From a virus, in IMG/VR virus record IMGVR_UViG_3300023184_000029, positions 1 to 64,000 of that record: a stretch of 64,000 bases of DNA; one strand, given 5' to 3'. The notes below the pieces were generated by a model. It was not told the DNA's origin. It searched no databases and was given only the letters and a program-made list of their open reading frames with translations. Of the stretch, positions 49,606 to 57,548 are shown one piece after another. Each line of letters starts with the position of its first letter. The first letter of the stretch is position 1. The translations under genes were made by a program, and so were the position numbers.

Positions 49606-50037
49606 GCCGCCAACTCCAATCAAAGTTCCAAAACTATTGGTAAAATCTCCATCATCAGTACTATAATAAATAGTATCTAATCCTACAGCATTAAGAAGCT
49701 TACTACAATTCTCGCAAGGCTTACTTCCTAGTACAAGTCCTCTCCTGTTAATTCGCATAACAACAAGTGACCAATTAGGATCAATGGAATTATACCTATC
49801 AAGTAATTGAGATACAAGATGAGACTCAGCATGATAAAATGGATGTTCCTTATATTTGGGAAGATTGAAATTTTCACCTATTCTATAAGCACCAGTATGA
49901 GTTTTAATAGGATTATTTTGAGTGAATCCTATAAGCTTAGTACCATCAAATGCAGCGGCAAAATGATAGCAACGAATTTCCTTACAAGGATTCCAGCTAT
50001 TGTATGCTTTCTTAATAGTTTTTTGAATTATCTTCAT
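49579..50037 (-). CDS. Zinc-dependent cytidine/deoxycytidylate deaminase-like protein
   Basis: 152 residues with HPFYHAESHLVSQLL (His69-Ala-Glu71) and GSKPCENCSKLLNAVGL (PCxxC, Cys108/111), the deaminase metal site and proton shuttle. AAAFDGTKLIGFTQNNP is the substrate strand. It may supply dUMP with ThyX, or edit another base-containing molecule; length fits free-nucleotide enzymes. Confidence 0.75.
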   Translation of the reverse strand: MKIIQKTIKKAYNSWNPCKEIRCYHFAAAFDGTKLIGFTQNNPIKTHTGAYRIGENFNLPKYKEHPFYHAESHLVSQLLDRYNSIDPNWSLVVMRINRRGLVLGSKPCENCSKLLNAVGLDTIYYSTDDGDFTNSFGTLIGVGGLTMPMMMV

Positions 50038-50061
50038 AAACTTCTCTGTTAGTGAGACTCT

Positions 50062-50089
50062 AGTATATCACACTAAAAGGATTCGTCAA
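50062..50089 (-). promoter_or_regulatory. Promoter for the deaminase gene
   Basis: TTGACG (50084-50089), 16 bases, TATACT (50062-50067), 25 bases from the deaminase start; no CCGAT motif. Confidence 0.75.
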
Positions 50090-50312
50090 TAGCATCTGGA
50101 ACAGTTTGGAATCTTCCCTCAAAAAAGAAATAACATAAAGGCCAAGGAAGAATTTCCTTATGCACCTTATAATGGTGAATTTCAGAGTTTGTTTTAACCA
50201 TAAAATGAGGAACCATAGTTCCCGGTCTTGTTCTTAATATTAGTCTTGGTTTATGATCTCTTTGTGTCCACAGGAGCATAATTGCTCCAGTAAAACAATT
50301 TCCGTATTTCAT
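50073..50312 (-). CDS. Small phage protein
   Basis: 79 residues: GAIMLLWTQRDHKPRLILRT, PHFMVKTNSEIHHYKVHKEI, FFEGRFQTVP. Compact beta-rich domain of a type seen in phages; function unknown. Confidence 0.5.
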   Translation of the reverse strand: MKYGNCFTGAIMLLWTQRDHKPRLILRTRPGTMVPHFMVKTNSEIHHYKVHKEILPWPLCYFFFEGRFQTVPDAIDESF

Positions 50313-50329
50313 AATAGCTTCCTTGCTAT

Positions 50330-50500
50330 TTAGCCTTCTTTATTATCTTCATTATAAATTTCATTCAGCTTTTTATTTACTTCATCCAAGATATAAATAT
50401 CATCAGCATCTTCTGGATGAATTTTAGGTAACGGAGTAACATTAACTTTTTTAGATCTTGGAGACTCTGGATTTAATGGTTTTGGATTGGGTTTATCCAT
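50330..50500 (-). CDS. 56-residue acidic/proline-rich protein
   Basis: MDKPNPKPLNPESPRSKKVN followed by HPEDADDIYILDEVNKKLNE; stop at 50330. Good spacing with flanking small genes. Unknown function. Confidence 0.45.
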   Translation of the reverse strand: MDKPNPKPLNPESPRSKKVNVTPLPKIHPEDADDIYILDEVNKKLNEIYNEDNKEG

Positions 50501-50512
50501 GAAAGTTTCCTT

Positions 50513-50659
50513 TTACTTAGAAGCTAATAGATATAATCCTATATTAGCAAAGGCATAACCAGTATACGCTATAAGCATACCAATATTACCTCTATAACCC
50601 TGCTCTATTGCAACATAGGCATATACGAAACCAGTAAAAATAATTAGCCAACTACTCAT
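50513..50659 (-). CDS. 48-residue membrane protein
   Basis: MSSWLIIFTGFVYAYVAIEQ, GNIGMLIAYTGYAFANIGLY: two hydrophobic helices with a short loop. ATG overlaps the upstream stop (TAATG). Unknown function. Confidence 0.5.
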   Translation of the reverse strand: MSSWLIIFTGFVYAYVAIEQGYRGNIGMLIAYTGYAFANIGLYLLASK

Positions 50660-50805
50660 TAGTTTTTCTCTATAGGTATGTATCTAACCCCATTTTCGGA
50701 CACTTGTTCCTTGCCTATAGTAAGCTTAGGGTCTGTTTTGATCAAGTTAATCATAGCTTGAGTATTAACGCTATCGCTAATTACAATAGTTCCAACTTGA
50801 GGCAT
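50659..50805 (-). CDS. 48-residue soluble protein
   Basis: MPQVGTIVISDSVNTQAMIN, LIKTDPKLTIGKEQVSENG, ending IPIEKN. Coupled to the membrane peptide gene by a TAATG overlap. Unknown function. Confidence 0.45.
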   Translation of the reverse strand: MPQVGTIVISDSVNTQAMINLIKTDPKLTIGKEQVSENGVRYIPIEKN

Positions 50806-50818
50806 AATTATATCCTTA

Positions 50819-51730
50819 TTAAGAAAGTGTAGTTAAAAGTTCATTATATTCTGCAATTGCTAAATCCTTAGCTTTTAATTCCATGTCCACATCAAATTCT
50901 AAACCATAGTTATCAAAAGTATTTTGAGGATAATCAGCATGAGCGCGAGGATTATTACCTACCCTACTTTCACTATAATGAAATAGGCATCTGGTTTGCC
51001 AAGTATCATAACACATATTAATCGCTTCGCGTTCTGTGAGATTATTAGGATGACACTTATGATGCAAGTAATCAAAACAGATTGGAATACGAGTTATTGG
51101 ATGAAAAATATCCACTAATTCTTTAACACTCCAGCAGTTTAGTTTATCGTCATTTTCAATGGTTAGTCTAGCTTGACAATTTTCATCTAGTTTTTTAAAG
51201 TTTGCATAAAATCTATGAGAAATTTCTTCTCTTGTACCATTATTGTTATGTACATGAAGATTCATGGGCGATCTAGTATCTGCTGGAAGTCCAATTCTGT
51301 CAAAGAAACTGCTGTAGAAGTTGAGTTCTGTGATTGTTTTCTCAACAACTTTTTCGTTGAGGCTTGACAAACTGTTAAATTCACTAGGATGAGCAGAAAC
51401 ACGAACATTAGTAGAGGAAATACTCTGTGCAATATTATCAAACTCATCTTGAATAGAGTCATAGTTAGGTAAATCTTCTAGATTAACATTTGCTGCGTCA
51501 TAAGTAATTAAAGGGAAAATATCACTACTAACACGATAAACATAATTATTTTCCGCACAAAACTGTATGGTTTTATCTGTAACCATTAGATTATTTTGAA
51601 TTCTTGATCCAAGAATTTCCAATGCTTCTTCTCTAGGCAAAGAATTAAATCTTTTGAAAGTCATGGTTTGATGACCAAAACCCTGCTCTTTGAGTTTAAG
51701 AGAAATGCAGCAAAGACCGAACCTATTCAT
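50819..51730 (-). CDS. uvsE: UV damage endonuclease (UvdE/UvsE)
   Basis: 303 residues, the family size. RFGLCCISLKLKEQGFG start, NNYVYRVSSDIFPLITYDAA, NVRVSAHPSEFNSLSS, SPMNLHVHNNNGTR, ARLTIENDDKLNCWSVKELV and PICFDYLHHKCHPN provide the TIM-barrel metal residues. The enzyme nicks DNA beside UV photoproducts, useful to a phage in sunlit water. Its own promoter lies at 51750-51777. Confidence 0.9.
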   Translation of the reverse strand: MNRFGLCCISLKLKEQGFGHQTMTFKRFNSLPREEALEILGSRIQNNLMVTDKTIQFCAENNYVYRVSSDIFPLITYDAANVNLEDLPNYDSIQDEFDNIAQSISSTNVRVSAHPSEFNSLSSLNEKVVEKTITELNFYSSFFDRIGLPADTRSPMNLHVHNNNGTREEISHRFYANFKKLDENCQARLTIENDDKLNCWSVKELVDIFHPITRIPICFDYLHHKCHPNNLTEREAINMCYDTWQTRCLFHYSESRVGNNPRAHADYPQNTFDNYGLEFDVDMELKAKDLAIAEYNELLTTLS

Positions 51731-51749
51731 AAAATGCTCCTGTGAACGG

Positions 51750-51777
51750 ATTATATCCTTTATCGTCAGTTTGTCAA
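51750..51777 (-). promoter_or_regulatory. Promoter for uvsE
   Basis: TTGACA (51772-51777), 16 bases with ACGATAAAG, TATAAT (51750-51755). Confidence 0.88.
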
Positions 51778-51794
51778 TACCAACTTGAGCATTT

Positions 51795-52424
51795 TTAGTA
51801 TTCGGCCAATAAAGTTTGTTTCATAGATTGTGTTAAATTATTCTTATCTAAGTAATAGTTTAAATCTTTATGAAAGATATTTGGCATATTTTCTAGGACT
51901 CTTGGGGAATATATTGGATTTTTTGGTCTTTTTCTTAGTTCTCTATTTAAATGATAACTCCACAAATAAGCATTAACCGCCCGGATATATTTATCATTAT
52001 CAAAATTTTCTATAGGATTATTTGCTATTAATTTTAGAACCCTTTTTTCACAATCATGTTCTATTTCTAGAATATCGTGTAAACTCTGATCCAATTGCTC
52101 ATTTGTAAAAGTACAGTCTTTAATGTCGGTACAGTATTTTAGAGATGGAAAATTGATCCAATCAAATAGAATATCATAAGTTGACATACTTTTATCCCAT
52201 AACTGTCGATCATGCTTCCACTGCAAAAAATGACAGTATTCATGAATAAATATCTCAAAACCCATATGATGTTTCATAGCTACCACAAATTCTTCTTCAC
52301 CTTCATCTGTGCCAAACCATCCACCATAACCATCAATGTTGTCCACATTTAATAGCTTAACGGAAAACTTGTGAGATAGTAATTCTTTTACTACTTTTAG
52401 TGTGAAGTCTAATTTGGTATCCAT
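51795..52424 (-). CDS. HExxH metalloprotease-like protein
   Basis: 209 residues. GFEIFIHEYCHFLQWKHD holds an HEYCH zinc motif; a downstream helix with LEIEHDCEKRVLKLI could supply the third ligand. It may be a SprT-like or ImmA-like peptidase, but neither signature is complete. Overlaps the next gene by one base. Confidence 0.62.
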   Translation of the reverse strand: MDTKLDFTLKVVKELLSHKFSVKLLNVDNIDGYGGWFGTDEGEEEFVVAMKHHMGFEIFIHEYCHFLQWKHDRQLWDKSMSTYDILFDWINFPSLKYCTDIKDCTFTNEQLDQSLHDILEIEHDCEKRVLKLIANNPIENFDNDKYIRAVNAYLWSYHLNRELRKRPKNPIYSPRVLENMPNIFHKDLNYYLDKNNLTQSMKQTLLAEY

Positions 52425-52621
52425 TATACTAAAATTCCTTTATCATCTACCACAGAAAAAATCTTAACTACTTTTAGTTCCGGCTCAAAATGAGTATGAA
52501 AGTTTTTGATAGCTTCTTCTTTGGATGAAGTAAAAAAAGAACGATGTAAAATTAACATCTGTTTGTCTGTTCCATTTGTCTCTTTAAGTTGTCCAGTTAC
52601 AGTAAATTCTTTTTCTACCAT
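52424..52621 (-). CDS. Small unknown protein
   Basis: 65 residues: EFTVTGQLKETNGTDKQMLI, SSKEEAIKNFHTHFEPELKV. A small alpha/beta domain between the metalloprotease-like gene and thyX. No family recognised. Confidence 0.5.
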   Translation of the reverse strand: MVEKEFTVTGQLKETNGTDKQMLILHRSFFTSSKEEAIKNFHTHFEPELKVVKIFSVVDDKGILV

Positions 52622-53247
52622 CCTAAAGCCTCCGATATAATGGGGAATTGAGTTTTAAAAATTTCTTTAGCTTCATTAGCAATAATCATATGTTCTTTTT
52701 GAGTTCCATGAGCAGACCTTAGATTAATGTAGTGGACCCATGATCTTATACTTCCGCTCATATAAAGTTTGGTTGGGGTAGCTAGCGGTAATATAAATCT
52801 AGCACATTCTTTAGCTATTCCATCAGCTATCATACCATCATAAAGAGCTTTGCTTTTAGCAAAATGCTCACGAATTTTAGTATTCCACTTAACTCTTGTT
52901 TCATCAGTTATATCGTCTATGCTATTTTGTCTATTCTTAGTATCTTGGCGACGTAATTCAAATACTGGAATTTCTTCTGATAGCAATGAAGCATCAGCAT
53001 ATCTTTGACTAAATTCTTGAAATGTAAAACTTCTATGCCGTAAAATTTGAGCAGCAATACCTCTTGTAGTATTTATCTCAAGAGTTAGAAATGCCATTTC
53101 AAATATAGACCAATGTTGATGCTCTATGCAATACTTTAGTAATTTAGCATAGTTGTCGCTGTCTTGTCCTTTAGGGTTGCTTACCTTGGCACAATATGCT
53201 ATTAATTTTTCTGCATCTGGAGTTACACTGATTAGTTTTACGTCCAT
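52615..53247 (-). CDS. thyX: Flavin-dependent thymidylate synthase
   Basis: 210 residues from the ATG at 53247, set by GAGAGGATCAAAT; the open frame extends 17 codons further. The ThyX signature RHR-x7-S is RHRSFTFQEFSQR (70-82). HQHWSIFEMAFLTLEI, RFILPLATPTKLYMSGSIRS and YINLRSAHGTQKEHM complete the flavin and dUMP sites. Makes dTMP from dUMP with FAD and methylene-THF. Confidence 0.93.
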   Translation of the reverse strand: MDVKLISVTPDAEKLIAYCAKVSNPKGQDSDNYAKLLKYCIEHQHWSIFEMAFLTLEINTTRGIAAQILRHRSFTFQEFSQRYADASLLSEEIPVFELRRQDTKNRQNSIDDITDETRVKWNTKIREHFAKSKALYDGMIADGIAKECARFILPLATPTKLYMSGSIRSWVHYINLRSAHGTQKEHMIIANEAKEIFKTQFPIISEALGW

Positions 53248-53276
53248 ATTTGATCCTCTCTTCTTTCTTAATTTTC

Positions 53277-53660
53277 TTATAACATATATGGTTCCCAAAG
53301 TTCTTTTGGGATTAATGTTTTATAGTCAATAGTTAATTCTTCATTTTCTTTTATATCTCTGGATGCAACGCAAGAATTTTCATCTTGTTCTATGATATTA
53401 GGATTATTTGAATGATTTACAAACCTACTATCATCCAAAGGAATTAAATAGTTTCCATCATCATCCAGCCAATAGTAGTCTTTGTCTATTATAAAATCTT
53501 TTTCTATCTGTGATAATTCTTCATATCTAGTAGGACTAATTGTTAATACTGAAATGCTGGTCATTTTCCATATTAAATCTCCTTTTAGAATATCTTGGTT
53601 TGCAAATAAACCTATACCAGATATTAAACTTCTATCTAATTTAGTTTTTACTACTATCAT
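53277..53660 (-). CDS. SET-domain protein 2
   Basis: 127 residues: SLISGIGLFANQDILKGDLI, SRFVNHSNNPNIIEQDEN (NHSxxPN), IKENEELTIDYKTL. A complete minimal SET domain. A different subtype from the one at 15758, which has an added Cys cluster. A lysine methyltransferase of unknown target. Confidence 0.8.
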   Translation of the reverse strand: MIVVKTKLDRSLISGIGLFANQDILKGDLIWKMTSISVLTISPTRYEELSQIEKDFIIDKDYYWLDDDGNYLIPLDDSRFVNHSNNPNIIEQDENSCVASRDIKENEELTIDYKTLIPKELWEPYML

Positions 53661-54151
53661 GATTTATTAAACCTGTTTGTTTTAGTTTCCCACCAAAACG
53701 ATACCATCTGCTCATCTCCATTAAAATATATTGGACAAAAATCTGGACGAAAAATACTATTAAGATCACAGGCTACGCATGTAAAATATAATTGTGATCT
53801 TGGAAAACCATAATCTAAAAGTTTTTTCTCTATTTTTCTAAAATTATTTCCACTAAGACATCCACTATCTACTACTATTAATGAGTAGTATGGATCTAAT
53901 TGATCTGGATGAATAAAAGCCTCAAACTCATCTTTGTATGGAATATTTATCGGCTCTATATCTAGAGGCTCATCCTTATCAGATAGTTTATGGGCCATTA
54001 ATTGAGCCATAAGTCCAGAATATTCATAACTTAATTGCAATACTGCTGTTTTACTAGCCAAGTTAATCAAACTGTTATCACGAATTTCTTGACATATTCT
54101 ATCTATACATTTAGTTTCCCATTCTCTGTCAATAAAAAGATTCTTTTTCAT
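53657..54151 (-). CDS. Phosphoribosyltransferase-like protein
   Basis: 164 residues. YYSLIVVDSGCLSGNNFRKI resembles the PRPP-binding loop (vVDD...TG) at the usual place after a central strand, with AVLQLSYEYSGLMAQLMAHK earlier. The acidic pair of the loop is altered (VDSG), so enzymatic function is uncertain. Could be a regulator using the same fold. Confidence 0.45.
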   Translation of the reverse strand: MKKNLFIDREWETKCIDRICQEIRDNSLINLASKTAVLQLSYEYSGLMAQLMAHKLSDKDEPLDIEPINIPYKDEFEAFIHPDQLDPYYSLIVVDSGCLSGNNFRKIEKKLLDYGFPRSQLYFTCVACDLNSIFRPDFCPIYFNGDEQMVSFWWETKTNRFNKS

Positions 54152-54309
54152 TCTTTATTCCAGTAAGAAACAATCTTATCCCATAGTGGTTTAAAAAAAT
54201 AAACAGCTACATAAGCTATAATACCATTAATAGCCGATGCAACAAGTCCGGTCAGCGTTATAGTAACACATTGAATTTTAGAACGATTTGCCCCATCCTT
54301 CTGTTTCAT
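54148..54309 (-). CDS. 53-residue membrane protein
   Basis: MKQKDGANRSKIQCVTITLT, GLVASAINGIIAYVAVYFFK, PLWDKIVSYWNKE: one membrane helix and an aromatic tail. AAGGA lies eight bases before the ATG; the stop overlaps the next ATG. Unknown function. Confidence 0.55.
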   Translation of the reverse strand: MKQKDGANRSKIQCVTITLTGLVASAINGIIAYVAVYFFKPLWDKIVSYWNKE

Positions 54310-54550
54310 GAGATATATCCTTTTCTAGCTGTTGCATTTTATATTCTGACTGATATGTTATATGTTCGTTATTTGTCATATGATTATATATAGCAAACGC
54401 TAATTTACTAACACTCGTTGTTGTTCCGTTTATTGATTCGTCATCTATTTTTGACCAATTATAGATGTATGAGTTTTCTTTATCTGTTTTGGATCTGTCA
54501 GCTTTATATCCATTAGTTTTGCACCAGCTTTTGATTTCTTTCCAAAGCAT
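54278..54550 (-). CDS. Small conserved-type phage protein
   Basis: 90 residues: MLWKEIKSWCKTNGYKADRS opening followed by YIYNWSKID, then a helical part. The WKEIKxWxKxxGYxxxR phrase is common in phages. AGGGAAATAT precedes it. It overlaps the end of the upstream frame by 106 bases. Confidence 0.58.
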   Translation of the reverse strand: MLWKEIKSWCKTNGYKADRSKTDKENSYIYNWSKIDDESINGTTTSVSKLAFAIYNHMTNNEHITYQSEYKMQQLEKDISHETEGWGKSF

Positions 54551-54699
54551 ATATTTCCCTTTGTTTTTATCTTAGAAATAGTCTCATGTAATTTGCTTAT
54601 AATTTGATCTATGTCTGATACTTGTTGTATTGTAAGATTATTTGATCGTAAGCAATGATAACAGATATTTATTAATAGTTTATAATCTTGCTCATTCAT
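54445..54699 (-). CDS. Unknown helical protein, long 3-prime overlap
   Basis: 84 residues. The first 45 (YKLLINICYHCLRSNNLTIQ; IDQIISKLHETI) look like a real helical domain. The last 35 are read from the start of the next gene in another frame and have odd, basic composition, so the natural end may have been nearer residue 48. Confidence 0.42.
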   Translation of the reverse strand: MNEQDYKLLINICYHCLRSNNLTIQQVSDIDQIISKLHETISKIKTKGNICFGKKSKAGAKLMDIKLTDPKQIKKTHTSIIGQK

Positions 54700-55049
54700 T
54701 TTTGCATAGTCTCTTCATAGGCCATTTTCTTTTTATGTTCAAATCCCATAGCAAAACCCTGCATATAAACTGTCTTTAGTAATCTAAAATTTTCTCCGAC
54801 AAATTCTCTATTATCTTTAGCCCACAGAATGAAACTTTTTTCTTCATCGCAAATATCAGTTAGGTCTGGATGATAAATTTCATCAAACCATAAATAATGT
54901 TTTTGTAGTTCACTATCTAGTGCAATAAAAACTGGTGGTTTCGGATCGTAGCTATGATCTATTTCTGATATGAAAATATCGTCCATAAAACAATTCACCA
55001 GCTTGTCTCCAACATTAAGCTTCATTGCTTGATCTAATCTCATGACCAT
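54696..55049 (-). CDS. Unknown phage protein
   Basis: 117 residues: LDQAMKLNVGDKLVNCFMDD, PPVFIALDSELQKHYLWFDE, EEKSFILWAKDNREFVGENF. Compact mixed fold; four-base overlap with the previous gene and ten with the upstream one. No family recognised. Confidence 0.52.
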   Translation of the reverse strand: MVMRLDQAMKLNVGDKLVNCFMDDIFISEIDHSYDPKPPVFIALDSELQKHYLWFDEIYHPDLTDICDEEKSFILWAKDNREFVGENFRLLKTVYMQGFAMGFEHKKKMAYEETMQK

Positions 55050-55771
55050 AAACTCCCACGAATTTTAATTAATTCAATCAACATTTTTGTATCTTCTTTA
55101 TCGTAATCATCCATGATCTTGGCTATTTTTTTATAGTAGCTTTTACCATCTTTTTCTTTGGTAAACATAGAGTATGGATCAGTTCTATAGTCTCTATCCT
55201 TCCACCAGTTGTAAAGGTCTAATACTTTTTGAGATGATATTGCTTGGGCTGTAGGTTTGTTATAATCTTTATTGTCAGGATTAATTCCATAATCTTCGTT
55301 CATCTTTAGTTGACCTGCCCAGTTTAGGTAATCCAATCCTGCCTCCGCACATCTGCCGCCGATAAATTTATATTTCTTCTCAGATTTCCATTTACTAAGA
55401 TGAGCCAGTTCATCCTCTACATAAATTGTCAACTCATTAAAAAGACCGTGAAGTATTCTATAGTCAAGATCGTAATATTGTCCCGGCTTTAGTCCTGTTT
55501 TAAGATAGTGCATTTTATCTATATAACGATTGCAAATGTATACTTCTATGGTATGATAAATATCCATAGGTAGATTCACAATATCCTGCAAAAAATTTAA
55601 CAGTTTTTCAGCAACCCAGTATCTAAATGGGTGTTTTTGTTTTGATTCTTTTCTCCAAACTCCCCATTCATCCAACCCAAGAGCATAGGGTTTTTCAATG
55701 CCTCTAATCCAGTCGGCAAATTTGGAACAACTCCAATAATTGAAACGACTTCTTTTATTAAGTTTGAACAT
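55040..55771 (-). CDS. Large conserved phage protein of unknown function
   Basis: 243 residues: a conserved start (WSCSKFADWIRGIEKPYALG, LDEWGVW), KLLNFLQDIVNLP, KTGLKPGQYYDLDYRILHGL and FNELTIYVEDELAH, CAEAGLDYLNWAGQLKM. This set recurs in hypothetical proteins of large phages. No catalytic motif I can name. Part of the continuous operon of small genes. Confidence 0.6.
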   Translation of the reverse strand: MFKLNKRSRFNYWSCSKFADWIRGIEKPYALGLDEWGVWRKESKQKHPFRYWVAEKLLNFLQDIVNLPMDIYHTIEVYICNRYIDKMHYLKTGLKPGQYYDLDYRILHGLFNELTIYVEDELAHLSKWKSEKKYKFIGGRCAEAGLDYLNWAGQLKMNEDYGINPDNKDYNKPTAQAISSQKVLDLYNWWKDRDYRTDPYSMFTKEKDGKSYYKKIAKIMDDYDKEDTKMLIELIKIRGSLWS

Positions 55772-55992
55772 TATAGATCAATATTTACTCCATGATTATT
55801 AAGCAATCTATGAAACTCTGTTGTGATTTTTTCTAGAGCATCACTAGCATTTGTAAAATTATTGTCATATTTACGCCATGATCTTAGCTGTTGACTAAAG
55901 TCCCACAAACATGATTGCATTTTATTTGCTTGATTAATTACATCGTATTGATGCTGATCTTCTGGCAAAACTAATTCAAATATAACTTTCAT
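55771..55992 (-). CDS. Small conserved-type phage protein
   Basis: 73 residues: MKVIFELVLPEDQHQYDVIN, LWDFSQQLRSWRKY, ITTEFHRLLNNHGV. The FxLPED...Wxxxx-LRxxxKY pattern is familiar from phage hypotheticals. One-base overlap with the next gene. Confidence 0.6.
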   Translation of the reverse strand: MKVIFELVLPEDQHQYDVINQANKMQSCLWDFSQQLRSWRKYDNNFTNASDALEKITTEFHRLLNNHGVNIDL

Positions 55993-56282
55993 GATGGAAA
56001 ATAACTCTTTCCTTCTAGGGGATCTTTATCATAAGGATAATTAAATGGACCCAAAACTTTCCTTCTTTTTTCCTTAATAAAACCTAGAACTTCATTAAAA
56101 CAAGTTTCACACAAATGAATATCATACTGTGTACCATCTTGTTGGGAAAAATATCCCCATGTAGCAGTTAATTCAGCATATTCATGCTCATTTACTGGTT
56201 CAGTAATTGTGCAATCTTTTCCACAAGCATCGCACATGATTTTGTCTACTGCTTTTACCGTTTTCTTTTTATATGTTTTCAT
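55989..56282 (-). CDS. Zinc-ribbon-type protein
   Basis: 97 residues with IMCDACGKDCTI and IHLCETCFNEVLGFIKEKRR, two CxxC pairs flanking ELTATWGYFSQQDGTQYD. A conserved bacterial and phage small protein, role unknown. Confidence 0.6.
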   Translation of the reverse strand: MKTYKKKTVKAVDKIMCDACGKDCTITEPVNEHEYAELTATWGYFSQQDGTQYDIHLCETCFNEVLGFIKEKRRKVLGPFNYPYDKDPLEGKSYFPS

Positions 56283-56601
56283 AAGGCTTAACTCTCCAAC
56301 CTAAATTTAATAAATCATTTCTTATAACTTCTGTAACTATTCCCTCACTAACATAGCCATTCTTTTCTTCTGAATATATTCCACTACAATAGTAATCTAA
56401 ATAGTTTCCACCCTTATTTACTAATTCTGCTACTATTCCGCCAGAATATCTCCAGCTACAAGTCCACTCTTGTTCTTCATAAAAGAATCTATTATTAGAT
56501 AAGGCAGCATATAGATTCTGACTATAAACAGAGTCTTTGCACTTACTTCTAATTAGATCGCTATTTAATAGATCTTTTTCCAAGTCTGGATATTGGGTCA
56601 T
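56269..56601 (-). CDS. Paralogous phage protein, copy 1
   Basis: 110 residues: SQNLYAALSNNRFFYEEQEW, TCSWRYSGGIVAELVNKGGN, YYCSGIYSEEKNGYVSEGIV, LGWRVKPYE. Clearly the same family as 62815-63180 across its length. Function unknown, but duplication within one phage suggests selection. Confidence 0.62.
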   Translation of the reverse strand: MTQYPDLEKDLLNSDLIRSKCKDSVYSQNLYAALSNNRFFYEEQEWTCSWRYSGGIVAELVNKGGNYLDYYCSGIYSEEKNGYVSEGIVTEVIRNDLLNLGWRVKPYENI

Positions 56602-56744
56602 TCCTGCACCTTGCTTCCCATATCATAAGGGTATCCATCTTCAGGGTCTTCACTATAAACATCCTCATAGTGATTATCCCACCAAGGAATTTTAGTATCT
56701 GGTAAATTTTGATCAGATTCGTTATTATTTAGGTTTGTATTCAT
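56598..56744 (-). CDS. 48-residue acidic protein
   Basis: MNTNLNNNESDQNLPDTKIP, WWDNHYEDVYSEDPEDGYPY; ATGA overlap with the next gene. Unknown function. Confidence 0.48.
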   Translation of the reverse strand: MNTNLNNNESDQNLPDTKIPWWDNHYEDVYSEDPEDGYPYDMGSKVQE

Positions 56745-56883
56745 TTAAATACTTTAATGTGTGTATTATATTAGTTAAAATAGAAGAATCAAATTCTCTC
56801 TCAAAGGGAATAAAAACCCAAGCATTATTGTCTACATTTTTAATATAATAACCATATTCGCTTTTATAGTGTGGACTATTCAT
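56725..56883 (-). CDS. 52-residue protein
   Basis: MNSPHYKSEYGYYIKNVDNN, AWVFIPFEREFDSSILTNII; overlaps both neighbours. A TTGATA/GATAGT pair 17 bases apart with TGCCGATAG lies just upstream (56904-56932) and may be a weak promoter. Unknown function. Confidence 0.48.
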   Translation of the reverse strand: MNSPHYKSEYGYYIKNVDNNAWVFIPFEREFDSSILTNIIHTLKYLNEYKPK

Positions 56884-57116
56884 GTTTTACTCTTAAATTG
56901 AACTATCGGCAACCTACTAGATTGTATCAATTGGTCTAAAGTTTGTAAAGAGGCTGAGTTTAAACTTCTAAGATAGTCATCAAAACTATTCCAGTCTTTT
57001 TTATCTATTATTAACCAATATTCTCTTTCAGAATAGCCCATAGAATCTTCACTATGACATTCTACTCGTCCAGCAGCCCATTTATCTCCATTTTCTTCTA
57101 ACCATTTAGAATTCAT
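56880..57116 (-). CDS. Unknown small protein
   Basis: 78 residues from the ATG at 57116 (a second ATG at 57149 would add eleven hydrophobic residues; neither has a clear ribosome site). GDKWAAGRVECHSEDSMGYS, REYWLIIDKKDWNSFDDYLR. No family recognised. Confidence 0.48.
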   Translation of the reverse strand: MNSKWLEENGDKWAAGRVECHSEDSMGYSEREYWLIIDKKDWNSFDDYLRSLNSASLQTLDQLIQSSRLPIVQFKSKT

Positions 57117-57150
57117 GATTAGTTCTTGTACCAAATAATAATACCACATT

Positions 57151-57333
57151 TTATGTTATACCACTCTCTATTTCATAGATCATCTTATTAATTGGTTGAA
57201 TATTATTCTCAATAATCATATCTCTAGGCTTCTTATTATCAAATGCTGGATTTGGAGTATCTAGCCAAGAATCAATAAATTCTTCTTTTACTATTCTTTT
57301 CAGTCTTTCTTTAAGATCATCTATGGTTTTCAT
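57151..57333 (-). CDS. MbcA/ParS/Xre antitoxin-like domain protein
   Basis: 60 residues: EEFIDSWLDTPNPAFDNKKP then RDMIIENNIQPINKMIYEIE. The WLxTPNPAFxxKxPxDxI phrase resembles the toxin-binding domain of MbcA/ParS antitoxins. No matching RES toxin is beside it. Could be a free antitoxin acting as a counter-defence protein, or a regulator. Confidence 0.55.
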   Translation of the reverse strand: MKTIDDLKERLKRIVKEEFIDSWLDTPNPAFDNKKPRDMIIENNIQPINKMIYEIESGIT

Positions 57334-57548
57334 TGTAATCCTAACTCTTGATCAAGTTCGCTCAATTTATTTAGTGCTTGTAGTCGCTGATAGTTTAAGC
57401 CCGCCACAAACCCACACTGAAAATAGTAAAAATCATTAGCTGTTCCTTCGTGATCTCCCTCTATCCATATTTCTCTGGCTAATTCTTTGGCTCGACTATA
57501 GCCAGATTCTATACTCTCTTTTTGTTTTTGTTGCCAAGTTTTTTTCAT
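57330..57548 (-). CDS. Unknown helical protein
   Basis: 72 residues: QKESIESGYSRAKELAREIW, FYYFQCGFVAGLNYQRLQAL. Four-base overlaps on both sides. No family recognised. Confidence 0.5.
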   Translation of the reverse strand: MKKTWQQKQKESIESGYSRAKELAREIWIEGDHEGTANDFYYFQCGFVAGLNYQRLQALNKLSELDQELGLQ

